Assembly: GCA_937881255.1 (NCBI GenBank)
Contig: CALGFH010000269.1
Span: forward strand, 1-6,508
DNA: 6,508 nt
Direction: 5' to 3'
DNA from: an uncultured Actinomycetes bacterium
GTDB taxonomy: Bacteria; Actinomycetota; CALGFH01
The notes beneath the pieces are model-generated. The model was not told the origin of the DNA and made no database searches. It saw only the letters and a program-made list of their open reading frames with translations. The position numbers and the translations under genes are program-made. Below are positions 1 to 5,514 of the stretch, in pieces (the stretch's first letter is position 1; every line of letters starts with the position of its first letter).

Positions 1-60
1 CCGCGCTGGAACGTTCGAGTCGCGGTTCGGCGGGTAGTGGTCGGTGGTCACCCAACGGAC

Positions 61-68
61 GAAGGGGG
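61..68 (+). promoter_or_regulatory. Ribosome-binding site of ppk2
   Basis: GAAGGGGG lies six bases before the GTG at 75 and supports that start over later in-frame starts. No convincing -35/-10 pair is visible in bases 1-60. A TAGTGG at 35-40 lacks a matching -35 element. Confidence 0.6.
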
Positions 69-74
69 CCACCA

Positions 75-1082
75 GTGGCAGAGCGGACCAGGAGCGGAGG
101 CACCACCAGCCGCGGCGCGGCCAAGGCCCGGGCCAGCCGGCGCGACGGCGAGGCGACCAGCCGCGCCACCAGGCGGCGGCCGGCCACCACGGCGGCGACC
201 GGCAAGGTGCTCGACCAGGCCAACGACGTCACCCATCCCGAGCGGTCGGTGGTCGACGAGCCGCCGCCGGCGCCCGACTACCCGCGCTTCAGGGTCGAGC
301 CGGGCACCCGCATGCGCCTGGCCGACGTCGACCCCGACGAGTCCGAGGGCTACGCGCGCAAGAAGGACGTCAACGACGAGCTCAAGCGGCACCGCGACCG
401 GATCACCGACCTCCAGGGCCGGCTGTACGGCGAGCAGAAGCGGAGCCTGCTGATCGTCCTCCAGGCGATGGACACCGGCGGCAAGGACGGCACCATCAAG
501 GGCGTCTTCCAGGGCGTCAACCCCCAGGGCTGCCAGGTGTGGTCGTTCAAGGCGCCATCCAACGAGGAGGCGGCCCACGACTTCCTCTGGCGCTACCACC
601 AGAAGGCCCCGCCCAAGGGCATGATCCACATCTTCAACCGCTCCCACTACGAGGACGTGCTCATCGTCCGGGTCAAGGACCTGGTCCCCGAGTCGGTCTG
701 GCGGCCCCGGTACGAGGCCATCAACCAGTTCGAGTACGCCCTCACCGCCGACGGGGTGACGGTGCTCAAGTTCTTCCTCCACATCTCCAGGGACGAGCAG
801 AAGCGGCGCCTGGAGAGCCGCCTGGCCGACCCCGACAAGCGCTGGAAGTTCTCCTCCAACGACCTCAAGGAACGCGCCTACTGGGACGACTACCAGGCGG
901 CGTTCGAGGACGCGGTCAACGAGTGCTCGACCGCCTATGCGCCCTGGTACGTGATCCCGGCCAACAAGAAGTGGTACCGCAACCTGGTCGTGGCCCGGAC
1001 CATCGCCGACACCCTGGAGGCCATGAACCCCAAGTTCCCGGCCGCCGAGAAGGGGCTCGACAAGATCGAGATCCCCGACTAG
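75..1082 (+). CDS. ppk2: PPK2-family polyphosphate:nucleotide phosphotransferase
   Basis: Predicted 335-residue cytoplasmic kinase that moves phosphate between inorganic polyphosphate and nucleotides, in either the nucleotide-charging or the polyphosphate-making direction. The Walker A loop MDTGGKDG is at residues 132-139. The Walker B-like segment FNRSHYEDV is at 187-195, with Asn188 where many PPK2 proteins have Asp. A basic lid segment around 243-267 (KRRLESRL, then KRWKFSSNDLKER) follows. These match PPK2, probably the polyphosphate:nucleotide phosphotransferase subgroup (TIGR03709-like); this is from memory, not a search. Residues 1-45 are rich in Arg, Ala and Thr, look disordered, and lie outside the conserved fold. 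The GTG start is chosen for a GAAGGGGG ribosome-binding site at 61-68, six bases upstream. The reading frame stays open to the window edge, and GTG 207 is a shorter alternative with a poorer site. Substrate preference (ADP, AMP or GDP) cannot be read from the sequence. Confidence 0.93.
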   Translation: MAERTRSGGTTSRGAAKARASRRDGEATSRATRRRPATTAATGKVLDQANDVTHPERSVVDEPPPAPDYPRFRVEPGTRMRLADVDPDESEGYARKKDVNDELKRHRDRITDLQGRLYGEQKRSLLIVLQAMDTGGKDGTIKGVFQGVNPQGCQVWSFKAPSNEEAAHDFLWRYHQKAPPKGMIHIFNRSHYEDVLIVRVKDLVPESVWRPRYEAINQFEYALTADGVTVLKFFLHISRDEQKRRLESRLADPDKRWKFSSNDLKERAYWDDYQAAFEDAVNECSTAYAPWYVIPANKKWYRNLVVARTIADTLEAMNPKFPAAEKGLDKIEIPD

Positions 1083-2014
1083 GGACCGGCCAGGGCCGAC
1101 CGCAGGGCGGCGGCGGCCTCCTGGAGGGCGGCGTCGGCGGCGCCGGTCAGGGCCCGCCAGCGGAAGAAGCCGTGGACGACCCCGGGGTAGCGGCTGGCGG
1201 TGGCCGCGACCCCGGCGTCGCGGAGCCTGGCCGCGTACGCCTCGCCCTCGTCGCGGAGGATGTCGTGCTCGGCCCCGATGACCAGGGCCGGCGGGAGCCC
1301 GCCGAGGAAGGCGGCCCGCAGGGGTGAGGCGTCGGGGGCCGAGCCGTCGGCCGGCCCCAGGTAGTGGTCCCAGTACCAGCGCATCCCGGCCGCGGTCAGG
1401 TAGAAGCCCTCGGCGTGGTCGCGCCAGGAGCCGGTGTCGCCGGCCGCGTCCAGCACCGGGTACACCAGCAGCTGGAAGGCGATCGGCGGCCCGCCCCGGT
1501 CGCGGGCGCCCAGGGCGACCACCGCGGCCAGGTTGCCGCCGGCGCTGTCCCCGGCCACGGCCAGCCGGTGCTGGGCGCCGCCCAGCTCGGCCGCCTTGCG
1601 CGACGCCCACAGGGTGGCCGCGTACGCGTCCTCGACCGCGGCCGGCCAGCGGTCCTCGGGGGCCAGCCGGTAGCCCACCGACACCACCACCGCCGGCACG
1701 GCCGCGGCCAGGGCCCGGCACAGCGGGTCGTAGCTGTCCAGGGTCCCGACCACCCAGCCGCCGCCGTGGAAGAAGACCACGATCGGGAACGGCGGCTCGC
1801 CCTCGGGGGTGTAGACCCGCACCGGCAGCTCGCCCGCCGGCCCGGGCACGACCCGGTCCTGGACCGAGGCCACCGGCGCCGCCGGCCCGTTCAGGGCGGG
1901 GGCGTCCTCGACATGGAACGCCCGGGCCTGCGCGACCGACTGGTGGTGCAGCGGCGGCCGGCCCGACCCGCCCATCTGGTCGAGCAGGGCCCGGATCTCC
2001 GGCGCCAGGGCCAT
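1079..2014 (-). CDS. HSL-type alpha/beta hydrolase (carboxylesterase/lipase)
   Basis: Predicted 311-residue soluble esterase of the hormone-sensitive-lipase group (alpha/beta hydrolase fold 3, bacterial family IV). The oxyanion-hole motif HGGGW is at residues 83-87 and the nucleophile elbow GDSAGG at 155-160, with catalytic Ser157. The acid is probably Asp251 in EHDILRDEG and the base His281 in VHGF. The segment SVGYRLAPE at 112-120 is also typical of the family. No signal peptide is seen, and the natural ester substrate is unknown. The ATG at 2014 is preferred because the in-frame extension to 2098 adds 28 Pro/Gly/Arg residues that run back into the upstream gene. The upstream gene stops at 2019, four bases away, with GGTAGG just before this ATG, so translational coupling is likely. 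Its own stop shares CTAG with the ppk2 stop. Confidence 0.92.
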   Translation of the reverse strand: MALAPEIRALLDQMGGSGRPPLHHQSVAQARAFHVEDAPALNGPAAPVASVQDRVVPGPAGELPVRVYTPEGEPPFPIVVFFHGGGWVVGTLDSYDPLCRALAAAVPAVVVSVGYRLAPEDRWPAAVEDAYAATLWASRKAAELGGAQHRLAVAGDSAGGNLAAVVALGARDRGGPPIAFQLLVYPVLDAAGDTGSWRDHAEGFYLTAAGMRWYWDHYLGPADGSAPDASPLRAAFLGGLPPALVIGAEHDILRDEGEAYAARLRDAGVAATASRYPGVVHGFFRWRALTGAADAALQEAAAALRSALAGP

Positions 2015-2018
2015 CGGC

Positions 2019-2435
2019 CTACCAGATCCGGGCCCGGGTCGGCCGGACCCGGATGGCCGTCGAGTAGGTCCGGGCGAACGGCCCCGGCTCATATCCAAGG
2101 GCCTCGATCGCCGTCTGGTACTTGGCCAGGTACTCCGCCACCCGGTCGGCCCGGGGGGTGTCGGGCTCGACCGCGGCCGCGCCCTCGAAGGTGACGATGT
2201 CGTCGCCGGCCCCGTCGTCGCCCAGGTGCAGCGACACCTTGGGGTTGGCGCTGACGTTGCGCACCTTCTGGGCGCCGGGCTGGCTGTAGAGCAGGAACGT
2301 CTCGCCGTCCCACAGGAACCACACCGGCGTGCTCTGGGCCTGGCCGTCGGCCCGGACGGTGGTCAGCCAGGCCACCTGCTCGGAGCGCAGGCGCCGGTCG
2401 GCGTGGGCGTGGGCCTCCTTGGACGGGTCGAGCAC
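2019..2435 (-). CDS. Pyridoxamine 5'-phosphate oxidase-fold protein, probable F420-dependent oxidoreductase
   Basis: Predicted 138-residue split-barrel flavin/deazaflavin-binding protein. The pattern VAWLTTVRADGQAQSTPVWFLWDG (residues 21-44, broken here only by reading order) is the classic first half of the PNPOx-like fold. It is followed by FLLYSQPGAQKVRNV and the VSLHLG strand near 67-72. The overall look matches the TIGR03667/Rv3369-type F420-dependent group, though FMN or heme-related relatives exist and cofactor choice is inferred. The GTG start is well supported by a perfect AGGAGG (minus strand, 2445-2440) four bases upstream. The alpha/beta hydrolase gene begins four bases past its stop, so the two probably form one transcript. 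A possible promoter lies at 2484-2512. The reaction catalysed is unknown. Confidence 0.85.
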   Translation of the reverse strand: MLDPSKEAHAHADRRLRSEQVAWLTTVRADGQAQSTPVWFLWDGETFLLYSQPGAQKVRNVSANPKVSLHLGDDGAGDDIVTFEGAAAVEPDTPRADRVAEYLAKYQTAIEALGYEPGPFARTYSTAIRVRPTRARIW

Positions 2436-2439
2436 GCGG

Positions 2440-2445
2440 CCTCCT
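2440..2445 (-). promoter_or_regulatory. Strong Shine-Dalgarno site fixing the GTG start at 2435
   Basis: The minus strand reads AGGAGG, followed by four bases and then GTG. This is the best ribosome-binding site in the window and settles the start of the PNPOx-fold gene. Confidence 0.8.
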
Positions 2446-2483
2446 GGCCTCTAGAGCACCGGTCAAGCATCCCGGTTCGAGCG

Positions 2484-2512
2484 ATTGTGTGGTCGCGGGG
2501 GGCGGCGCGCAA
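2484..2512 (-). promoter_or_regulatory. Candidate promoter of the PNPOx-fold/hydrolase unit
   Basis: On the minus strand TTGCGC (2512-2507) is followed by a 17-base spacer and CACAAT (2489-2484). Three of six -35 bases and four of six -10 bases fit the sigma70 consensus. Predicted transcription would start near 2477, about 40 bases before the GTG. The same -35 hexamer and spacing occur in the candidate promoter of the peptidase gene at 4626-4654. Support is by motif only. Confidence 0.35.
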
Positions 2513-2520
2513 CTGTCCCT

Positions 2521-2555
2521 GGCCGCACGAACGGCCTGGCGCTGCATGCGGCGCC
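2521..2555 (-). terminator. Possible terminator: two adjacent small hairpins
   Basis: GGCCG-CACGAA-CGGCC (2521-2536) and GGCGC-N8-GCGCC (2538-2555) are back-to-back five-base-pair stems just after the stop of the S9 peptidase gene. They lie before the candidate promoter of the next gene, which is the right place for a terminator. Neither has a T-tract, so this would have to be a U-less terminator. Short stems are common by chance in DNA this GC-rich. Confidence 0.25.
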
Positions 2556-2569
2556 GGATCCATGACTGA

Positions 2570-2581
2570 TGCTCTAGAGCA
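2570..2581. repeat. 12-bp perfect palindrome over a stop codon, half-repeated at 2449-2458
   Basis: TGCTCTAGAGCA is a perfect palindrome whose centre contains the TAG stop of the S9 peptidase gene. The 10 bases CTCTAGAGCA recur in direct orientation at 2449-2458, so the two copies bracket the 113 bases between them. No inverted repeats or coding remnant of an inserted element were seen between them. Confidence 0.4.
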
Positions 2582-4619
2582 GCTCCGGGCGGACCCAGTC
2601 CTTGCCGAGGACGTGCTGGTCGAGGAAGGCGAGCACCGTCTCGTACCACACGCGGACGTGGGGCGGGGTCAGGATCCAGTGGTTCTCGTCGGGGAAGTAG
2701 AGGAACTTGGCCTCCACCCCCGAGCGGGTCAGGTCGGTCCAGAGCCGCAGGGCCTCGCCGATCGGCACCCGGTGGTCGCGCTCGCCGTGGATGACCAGCA
2801 TGGGCGTGCGGATCCGGTCCAGGTTGCGGTCGGGGGAGTGGTCCCGGTAGCGCTCGGGCATCGCCTCGGGCGAGCCGAACTCCCGCTCCCACCAGGCGGC
2901 GTGGTCGGTGGTGCCGTGGAACTGCTCCAGCGACCAGATGCTGGCGTGGGTGACGATGCAGCGGAAGCGGTCGGTCTGGCCGGCCACCCAGTTGGCCATG
3001 TAGCCGCCGAACGACCCGCCCATGGCCGCCGTCCGCTCCTGGTCGACCTCGGGGCGGGCCACGGCCGCGTCGACCAGGGCCATCAGGTCGGTGAAGGGCT
3101 CGGCCCCCCAGCGGCCCCGGCCCCGCTCCACGAACGACTGCCCGTAGCCGGTGGACAGGGCCGGGTCGCCGAGCAGCACGGCGTAGCCGCGGGCGGCCAG
3201 CAGCCACGGGTTCCAGCGCCAGCTCCACCCCGACCAGGACGACAGCGGCCCGCCGTGGATGAACGCCACCAGCGGGGCCGGGCGGGCCGCCGAGGCGCCA
3301 GCGGGCAGGACCAGCCAGCCCCGCAGCCGGGTGCCGTCGCCGGCCTGGGTCTCGACCTCGGTCAGGGAGCCGGGCACGGCCAGGGGCAGGCCGGGGGTCG
3401 GCAGCGGGGAGGGCTCCTGGTCGGCGGCGGCGGTGTCGAGGGCGACCGCCTCGGCCGGGGAGGCCATGGTGGCCCGCAGGGCGTACAGCCGCCCCCCGCC
3501 CGGGTCCGGGCAGAGGTCGGAGAAGGCGCCCTCGGCGCTGAGCCGGGTCACCCGCCCCTCGTCCTGGCCGCCGACCTCGACCCGGAACACCGGGGTGCGC
3601 CCGTCGGCGTCGGCGACGAAGAACACCGCCCGGCTGTCGGCCGCCCAGACCGGCTCCAGCGGCCACAGGTCGAGCCCGGCGGCCAGGTCGCGGCCCTCGC
3701 CGCTGGCCAGGTCGACCAGCCACAGGCCGACGTCGAGGGCGTTGCCGGGGTCGCCGTGCCAGATCCGCTCGCACACCACCAGCCGGCCGTCGGGGGAGCA
3801 GGCGACCCGGCCGACCGAGGACGCCGGGTCGTCCAGCAGCACCCGCCGCTCGCCGCCGGCCACGTCGATCGCCACCAGCAGCGAGCGCGGGTTGCCGACC
3901 TCGCCGGTGTCCCAGCCGCAGACCACGGTCCCGCCGTCGGGGGTGACGGCCACGTCGACCTCGTCGAGGGCCCGGCCCGGGGCCGGGGTCAGCGGCCGGC
4001 CCGGGGTCATCCGCTCCTCGCCGGCCGGGGGGGCGGCCGCGAACAGCCGCGGCTCCCTCGGCCCCAGGTAGTGGTCCCAGTAGCGGATGGGGTAGGTCTC
4101 GAACAGCAGCGCGCTGACCCCGGCGTCGCCGCGGGCCTTGTCGCGGCGCTCGTCGGCCTCCAGGTCGTCGGCCCCGGGGTGGACGTCGGTGCGGTACACC
4201 ACCGTGCCGGCGTCGCGGGCCACCCGCAGCAGGTCGATCCCGGCCGGGGTGGCGGCCACCGGGCGGGCCTCGCCGCCGCCGGCGGGCAGCAGCCACAGCC
4301 GCGCCACCTCGCCCTCGGGCGTGTCGTCGGGGGCGGCCTCGGCGTCCTCGCGGGCCGAGGTGAACAGCAGCGAGCCGTCGGGCAGGAAGGCGGCGTTGGC
4401 CTCGCCGGGGGCCGAGCGGGTGAGCCGCCTGGGGGCCGCCCGGCCGTCCGGGTCGAGCTCCCAGAGGGCGCTGCGGAACTTCTTGCCGTCCGGGGCCGGG
4501 GTGGCCACCGAGGTCACCAGGCGGCGGCCGTCGGGGGCCAGGGCCAGGCCGGCCACCCGCGGAAGGCTCAGGTAGTGGTCGAGGTCGAAGGTCGGCTCGG
4601 AACCCGGCTCGGCGGTCAT
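2574..4619 (-). CDS. S9-family serine peptidase (acylaminoacyl-peptidase/prolyl oligopeptidase type)
   Basis: Predicted 681-residue serine peptidase, apparently complete and cytoplasmic (no signal peptide). Residues about 15-430 form a beta-propeller domain, with repeats of the AxDG/SPDGR type such as LAPDGRR, FLPDGS and CSPDGRL. The alpha/beta hydrolase domain follows: oxyanion segment HGGP at 455-458, nucleophile elbow GGSFGG with Ser536, acid Asp615 in HGERDHRVP, and base His647 in ENHWI. The Ser-Asp and Asp-His spacings of 79 and 32 equal those I recall for Aeropyrum acylaminoacyl peptidase (445/524/556). This favours the acyl-peptide/oligopeptide-cleaving S9C-like branch, acting on short peptides admitted through the propeller. 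Exact specificity is unknown. The ATG at 4619 has no Shine-Dalgarno site but sits six bases after a -10-like TAGATT, which fits leaderless expression. The AIM24-family gene is divergent from it. Confidence 0.93.
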   Translation of the reverse strand: MTAEPGSEPTFDLDHYLSLPRVAGLALAPDGRRLVTSVATPAPDGKKFRSALWELDPDGRAAPRRLTRSAPGEANAAFLPDGSLLFTSAREDAEAAPDDTPEGEVARLWLLPAGGGEARPVAATPAGIDLLRVARDAGTVVYRTDVHPGADDLEADERRDKARGDAGVSALLFETYPIRYWDHYLGPREPRLFAAAPPAGEERMTPGRPLTPAPGRALDEVDVAVTPDGGTVVCGWDTGEVGNPRSLLVAIDVAGGERRVLLDDPASSVGRVACSPDGRLVVCERIWHGDPGNALDVGLWLVDLASGEGRDLAAGLDLWPLEPVWAADSRAVFFVADADGRTPVFRVEVGGQDEGRVTRLSAEGAFSDLCPDPGGGRLYALRATMASPAEAVALDTAAADQEPSPLPTPGLPLAVPGSLTEVETQAGDGTRLRGWLVLPAGASAARPAPLVAFIHGGPLSSWSGWSWRWNPWLLAARGYAVLLGDPALSTGYGQSFVERGRGRWGAEPFTDLMALVDAAVARPEVDQERTAAMGGSFGGYMANWVAGQTDRFRCIVTHASIWSLEQFHGTTDHAAWWEREFGSPEAMPERYRDHSPDRNLDRIRTPMLVIHGERDHRVPIGEALRLWTDLTRSGVEAKFLYFPDENHWILTPPHVRVWYETVLAFLDQHVLGKDWVRPELL

Positions 4620-4625
4620 AGCCCG

Positions 4626-4654
4626 AATCTAGGTGCCCGGCGGCGGCCGCGCAA
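4626..4654 (-). promoter_or_regulatory. Candidate leaderless promoter of the S9 peptidase gene
   Basis: The minus strand reads TTGCGC (4654-4649), a 17-base spacer, then TAGATT (4631-4626), which fits the actinobacterial TANNNT -10 pattern. The ATG starts six bases later, so transcription would begin at or next to the start codon. The lack of any purine-rich ribosome-binding site before the ATG agrees with this. Confidence 0.55.
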
Positions 4655-4681
4655 CGGCAACCGGCGACCTGGCGGAGGTGC

Positions 4682-4710
4682 TGGACATCGCCGCCCGCTT
4701 CGGGTAGGAG
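4682..4710 (+). promoter_or_regulatory. Candidate promoter of the AIM24-family gene
   Basis: TGGACA (4682-4687), five of six matches to TTGACA, is followed by 17 bases and TAGGAG (4705-4710). The -10 element is weak because it lacks the final T. Transcription would start near 4717, leaving a leader of about 30 bases that holds the AAGGAG ribosome-binding site at 4731-4736. It is arranged back to back with the peptidase promoter. Confidence 0.4.
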
Positions 4711-4730
4711 TGCCCGGGTCGGTTGCGAGC

Positions 4731-4736
4731 AAGGAG
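4731..4736 (+). promoter_or_regulatory. Ribosome-binding site deciding the AIM24-family start
   Basis: AAGGAG abuts ATG 4737 with no spacer but is nine bases from GTG 4746. The spacing favours the GTG and removes three residues from the longest possible protein. Confidence 0.6.
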
Positions 4737-4745
4737 ATGCGACGG

Positions 4746-5453
4746 GTGCGGAGCGAGCTGTTCGGCGGCAACCTCGAGGCGACCTCGGGCGAGGGCTTCG
4801 CCCTGCAGAACTCGCGCATGCTCCGGGTCGCCCTGGACGGGGAGGTGATGGCCCGCCAGGGCACGATGGTCGCCTTCCAGGGCCAGGTCGACTTCGAGTA
4901 CCAGGGCTCGGGCGGCATCGGCCGGATGCTCAAGAAGGCCGTCACCGGCGAGGGCGTGCCGCTGATGCGCTGCCGCGGCAAGGGCGACCTGTTCCTGGCC
5001 AACTTCGCCGCCGAGGTCCACCTGCTGCGGCTGGAGGAGGGCGACGCCCTCAGCGTCAACGGCCACAGCATCCTGGCCTTCGAACCGACGCTGACCTGGG
5101 ACATCCGCAAGATCGAAGGGGCGTCGATGTTCGCCGGGGGGCTGTTCAACACCATCCTCCAGGGGACCGGCTGGGTGGCCATCACCGCCCACGGCACCCC
5201 GGTGGTGCTCCAGACCGACGCCCCGACCTACGTCGACGCCCAGGCCGCCATCGCCTGGAGCGCCGGCCTCCAGACCAGCATCCACCGCACCATGAAGCTC
5301 GGCGCCCTGGTCGGCCGGGGCAGCGGCGAGGCCGTCCAGCTGGCCTTCGCCGGCTCAGGGTTCGTGGTCGTCCAGGCCAGCGAAGGCCAGGGGGTCGCCC
5401 CCCACAAGCACAGCGGGGGCGGTGGTGGCGGCGGCCTCGACCTGGACTTCTGA
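4746..5453 (+). CDS. AIM24 family protein (DUF124)
   Basis: Predicted 235-residue protein of the AIM24/TIGR00266 family, named after the yeast mitochondrial biogenesis factor. The bacterial role is not established. Family-like segments include MLRVALDGEVMARQGTMVAF at 25-44, GEGVPLMRCRGKGDLFLA at 68-85, SVNGHSILAF at 103-112 and GRGSGEAVQLAF at 190-201. They suggest a stacked beta-sheet fold with no signal peptide or membrane helix. The tail has a short His/Ser stretch, seven glycines and an acidic LDLDF end, outside the conserved domain. GTG 4746 is preferred over ATG 4737. AAGGAG at 4731-4736 touches ATG 4737 directly but lies nine bases before the GTG, and the MRSELF start resembles actinobacterial relatives as I remember them. 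The next gene starts 61 bases past the stop in the same direction but has its own promoter signal. Confidence 0.9.
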   Translation: MRSELFGGNLEATSGEGFALQNSRMLRVALDGEVMARQGTMVAFQGQVDFEYQGSGGIGRMLKKAVTGEGVPLMRCRGKGDLFLANFAAEVHLLRLEEGDALSVNGHSILAFEPTLTWDIRKIEGASMFAGGLFNTILQGTGWVAITAHGTPVVLQTDAPTYVDAQAAIAWSAGLQTSIHRTMKLGALVGRGSGEAVQLAFAGSGFVVVQASEGQGVAPHKHSGGGGGGGLDLDF

Positions 5454-5476
5454 ATGACCCGTGCCTGGGGTACACT
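5448..5476 (+). promoter_or_regulatory. Candidate promoter of the 75-residue gene
   Basis: TACACT (5471-5476) is a good TANNNT -10 element. TTCTGA at 5448-5453, 17 bases upstream, is a weak -35 that overlaps the stop of the AIM24-family gene. Transcription would start near 5483, inside the palindrome at 5476-5491, so a protein bound there would block initiation. Confidence 0.5.
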
Positions 5477-5491
5477 CGAACATGAGTTCGA
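5476..5491. promoter_or_regulatory. Putative LexA operator (SOS box)
   Basis: TCGAAC-ATGA-GTTCGA is a perfect palindrome matching the TCGAAC-N4-GTTCGA form described for mycobacterial LexA. It is also close to the Bacillus CGAAC-N4-GTTCG box. It overlaps the last base of the TACACT -10 element and the predicted transcription start, the usual place for repression. With equal base use, the 12 fixed positions would be expected about 0.0004 times in a window this size. LexA itself is not encoded here. Confidence 0.75.
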
Positions 5492-5502
5492 ATCCGCCGC
5501 TG

Positions 5503-5509
5503 AAGGAGG
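5503..5509 (+). promoter_or_regulatory. Ribosome-binding site deciding the start of the 75-residue gene
   Basis: AAGGAGG is followed by five bases and GTG 5515. No comparable site precedes ATG 5482 or GTG 5461, and both of those lie at or before the predicted transcription start. Confidence 0.75.
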
Positions 5510-5514
5510 CTGGC

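Noticed and set aside
9..16. GAACGTTC palindrome upstream of ppk2 as a LexA or other operator
   Set aside because: The half-sites touch without the four-base spacer of a LexA box, and no promoter is recognisable around it.
48..1721. Long minus-strand open frame across ppk2 and into the hydrolase gene
   Set aside because: It is a GC-driven shadow. Its translation is Gly/Arg/Pro-rich without recognisable motifs, and it lies opposite a clear PPK2 gene and out of frame with the hydrolase.
2015..2098. 28-residue N-terminal extension of the alpha/beta hydrolase
   Set aside because: It overlaps the upstream gene's coding end and consists of Pro/Gly/Arg/Ser low complexity. ATG 2014 sits just after that gene's stop, as expected for coupling.
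2474..2482. GGTTCGAGC resembling a tRNA T-loop
   Set aside because: The flanking bases do not pair as a T-stem, and no acceptor or anticodon arm could be built around it on either strand.
2541..2581. Cluster of six-base palindromes (GCATGC, GGCGCC, GGATCC, TCTAGA) resembling a cloning polylinker
   Set aside because: The surrounding sequence is ordinary GC-rich genomic DNA with no vector-like sequence, and such words arise readily in GC-rich gaps.
2089..4296. Very long minus-strand frame overlapping the peptidase gene
   Set aside because: The translation is low-complexity Arg/Gly/Pro, while the other frame carries the complete S9 peptidase with all catalytic residues.
2226..4745. Long plus-strand frame continuous with the AIM24-family gene
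   Set aside because: Only the part from about 4746 has family-like sequence and a ribosome-binding site. The upstream part is the antisense of the peptidase gene.
5461..5514. Upstream starts (GTG 5461, ATG 5482) for the small gene
   Set aside because: They fall before or within the -10/operator region and have no ribosome-binding site. GTG 5515 has a strong one.
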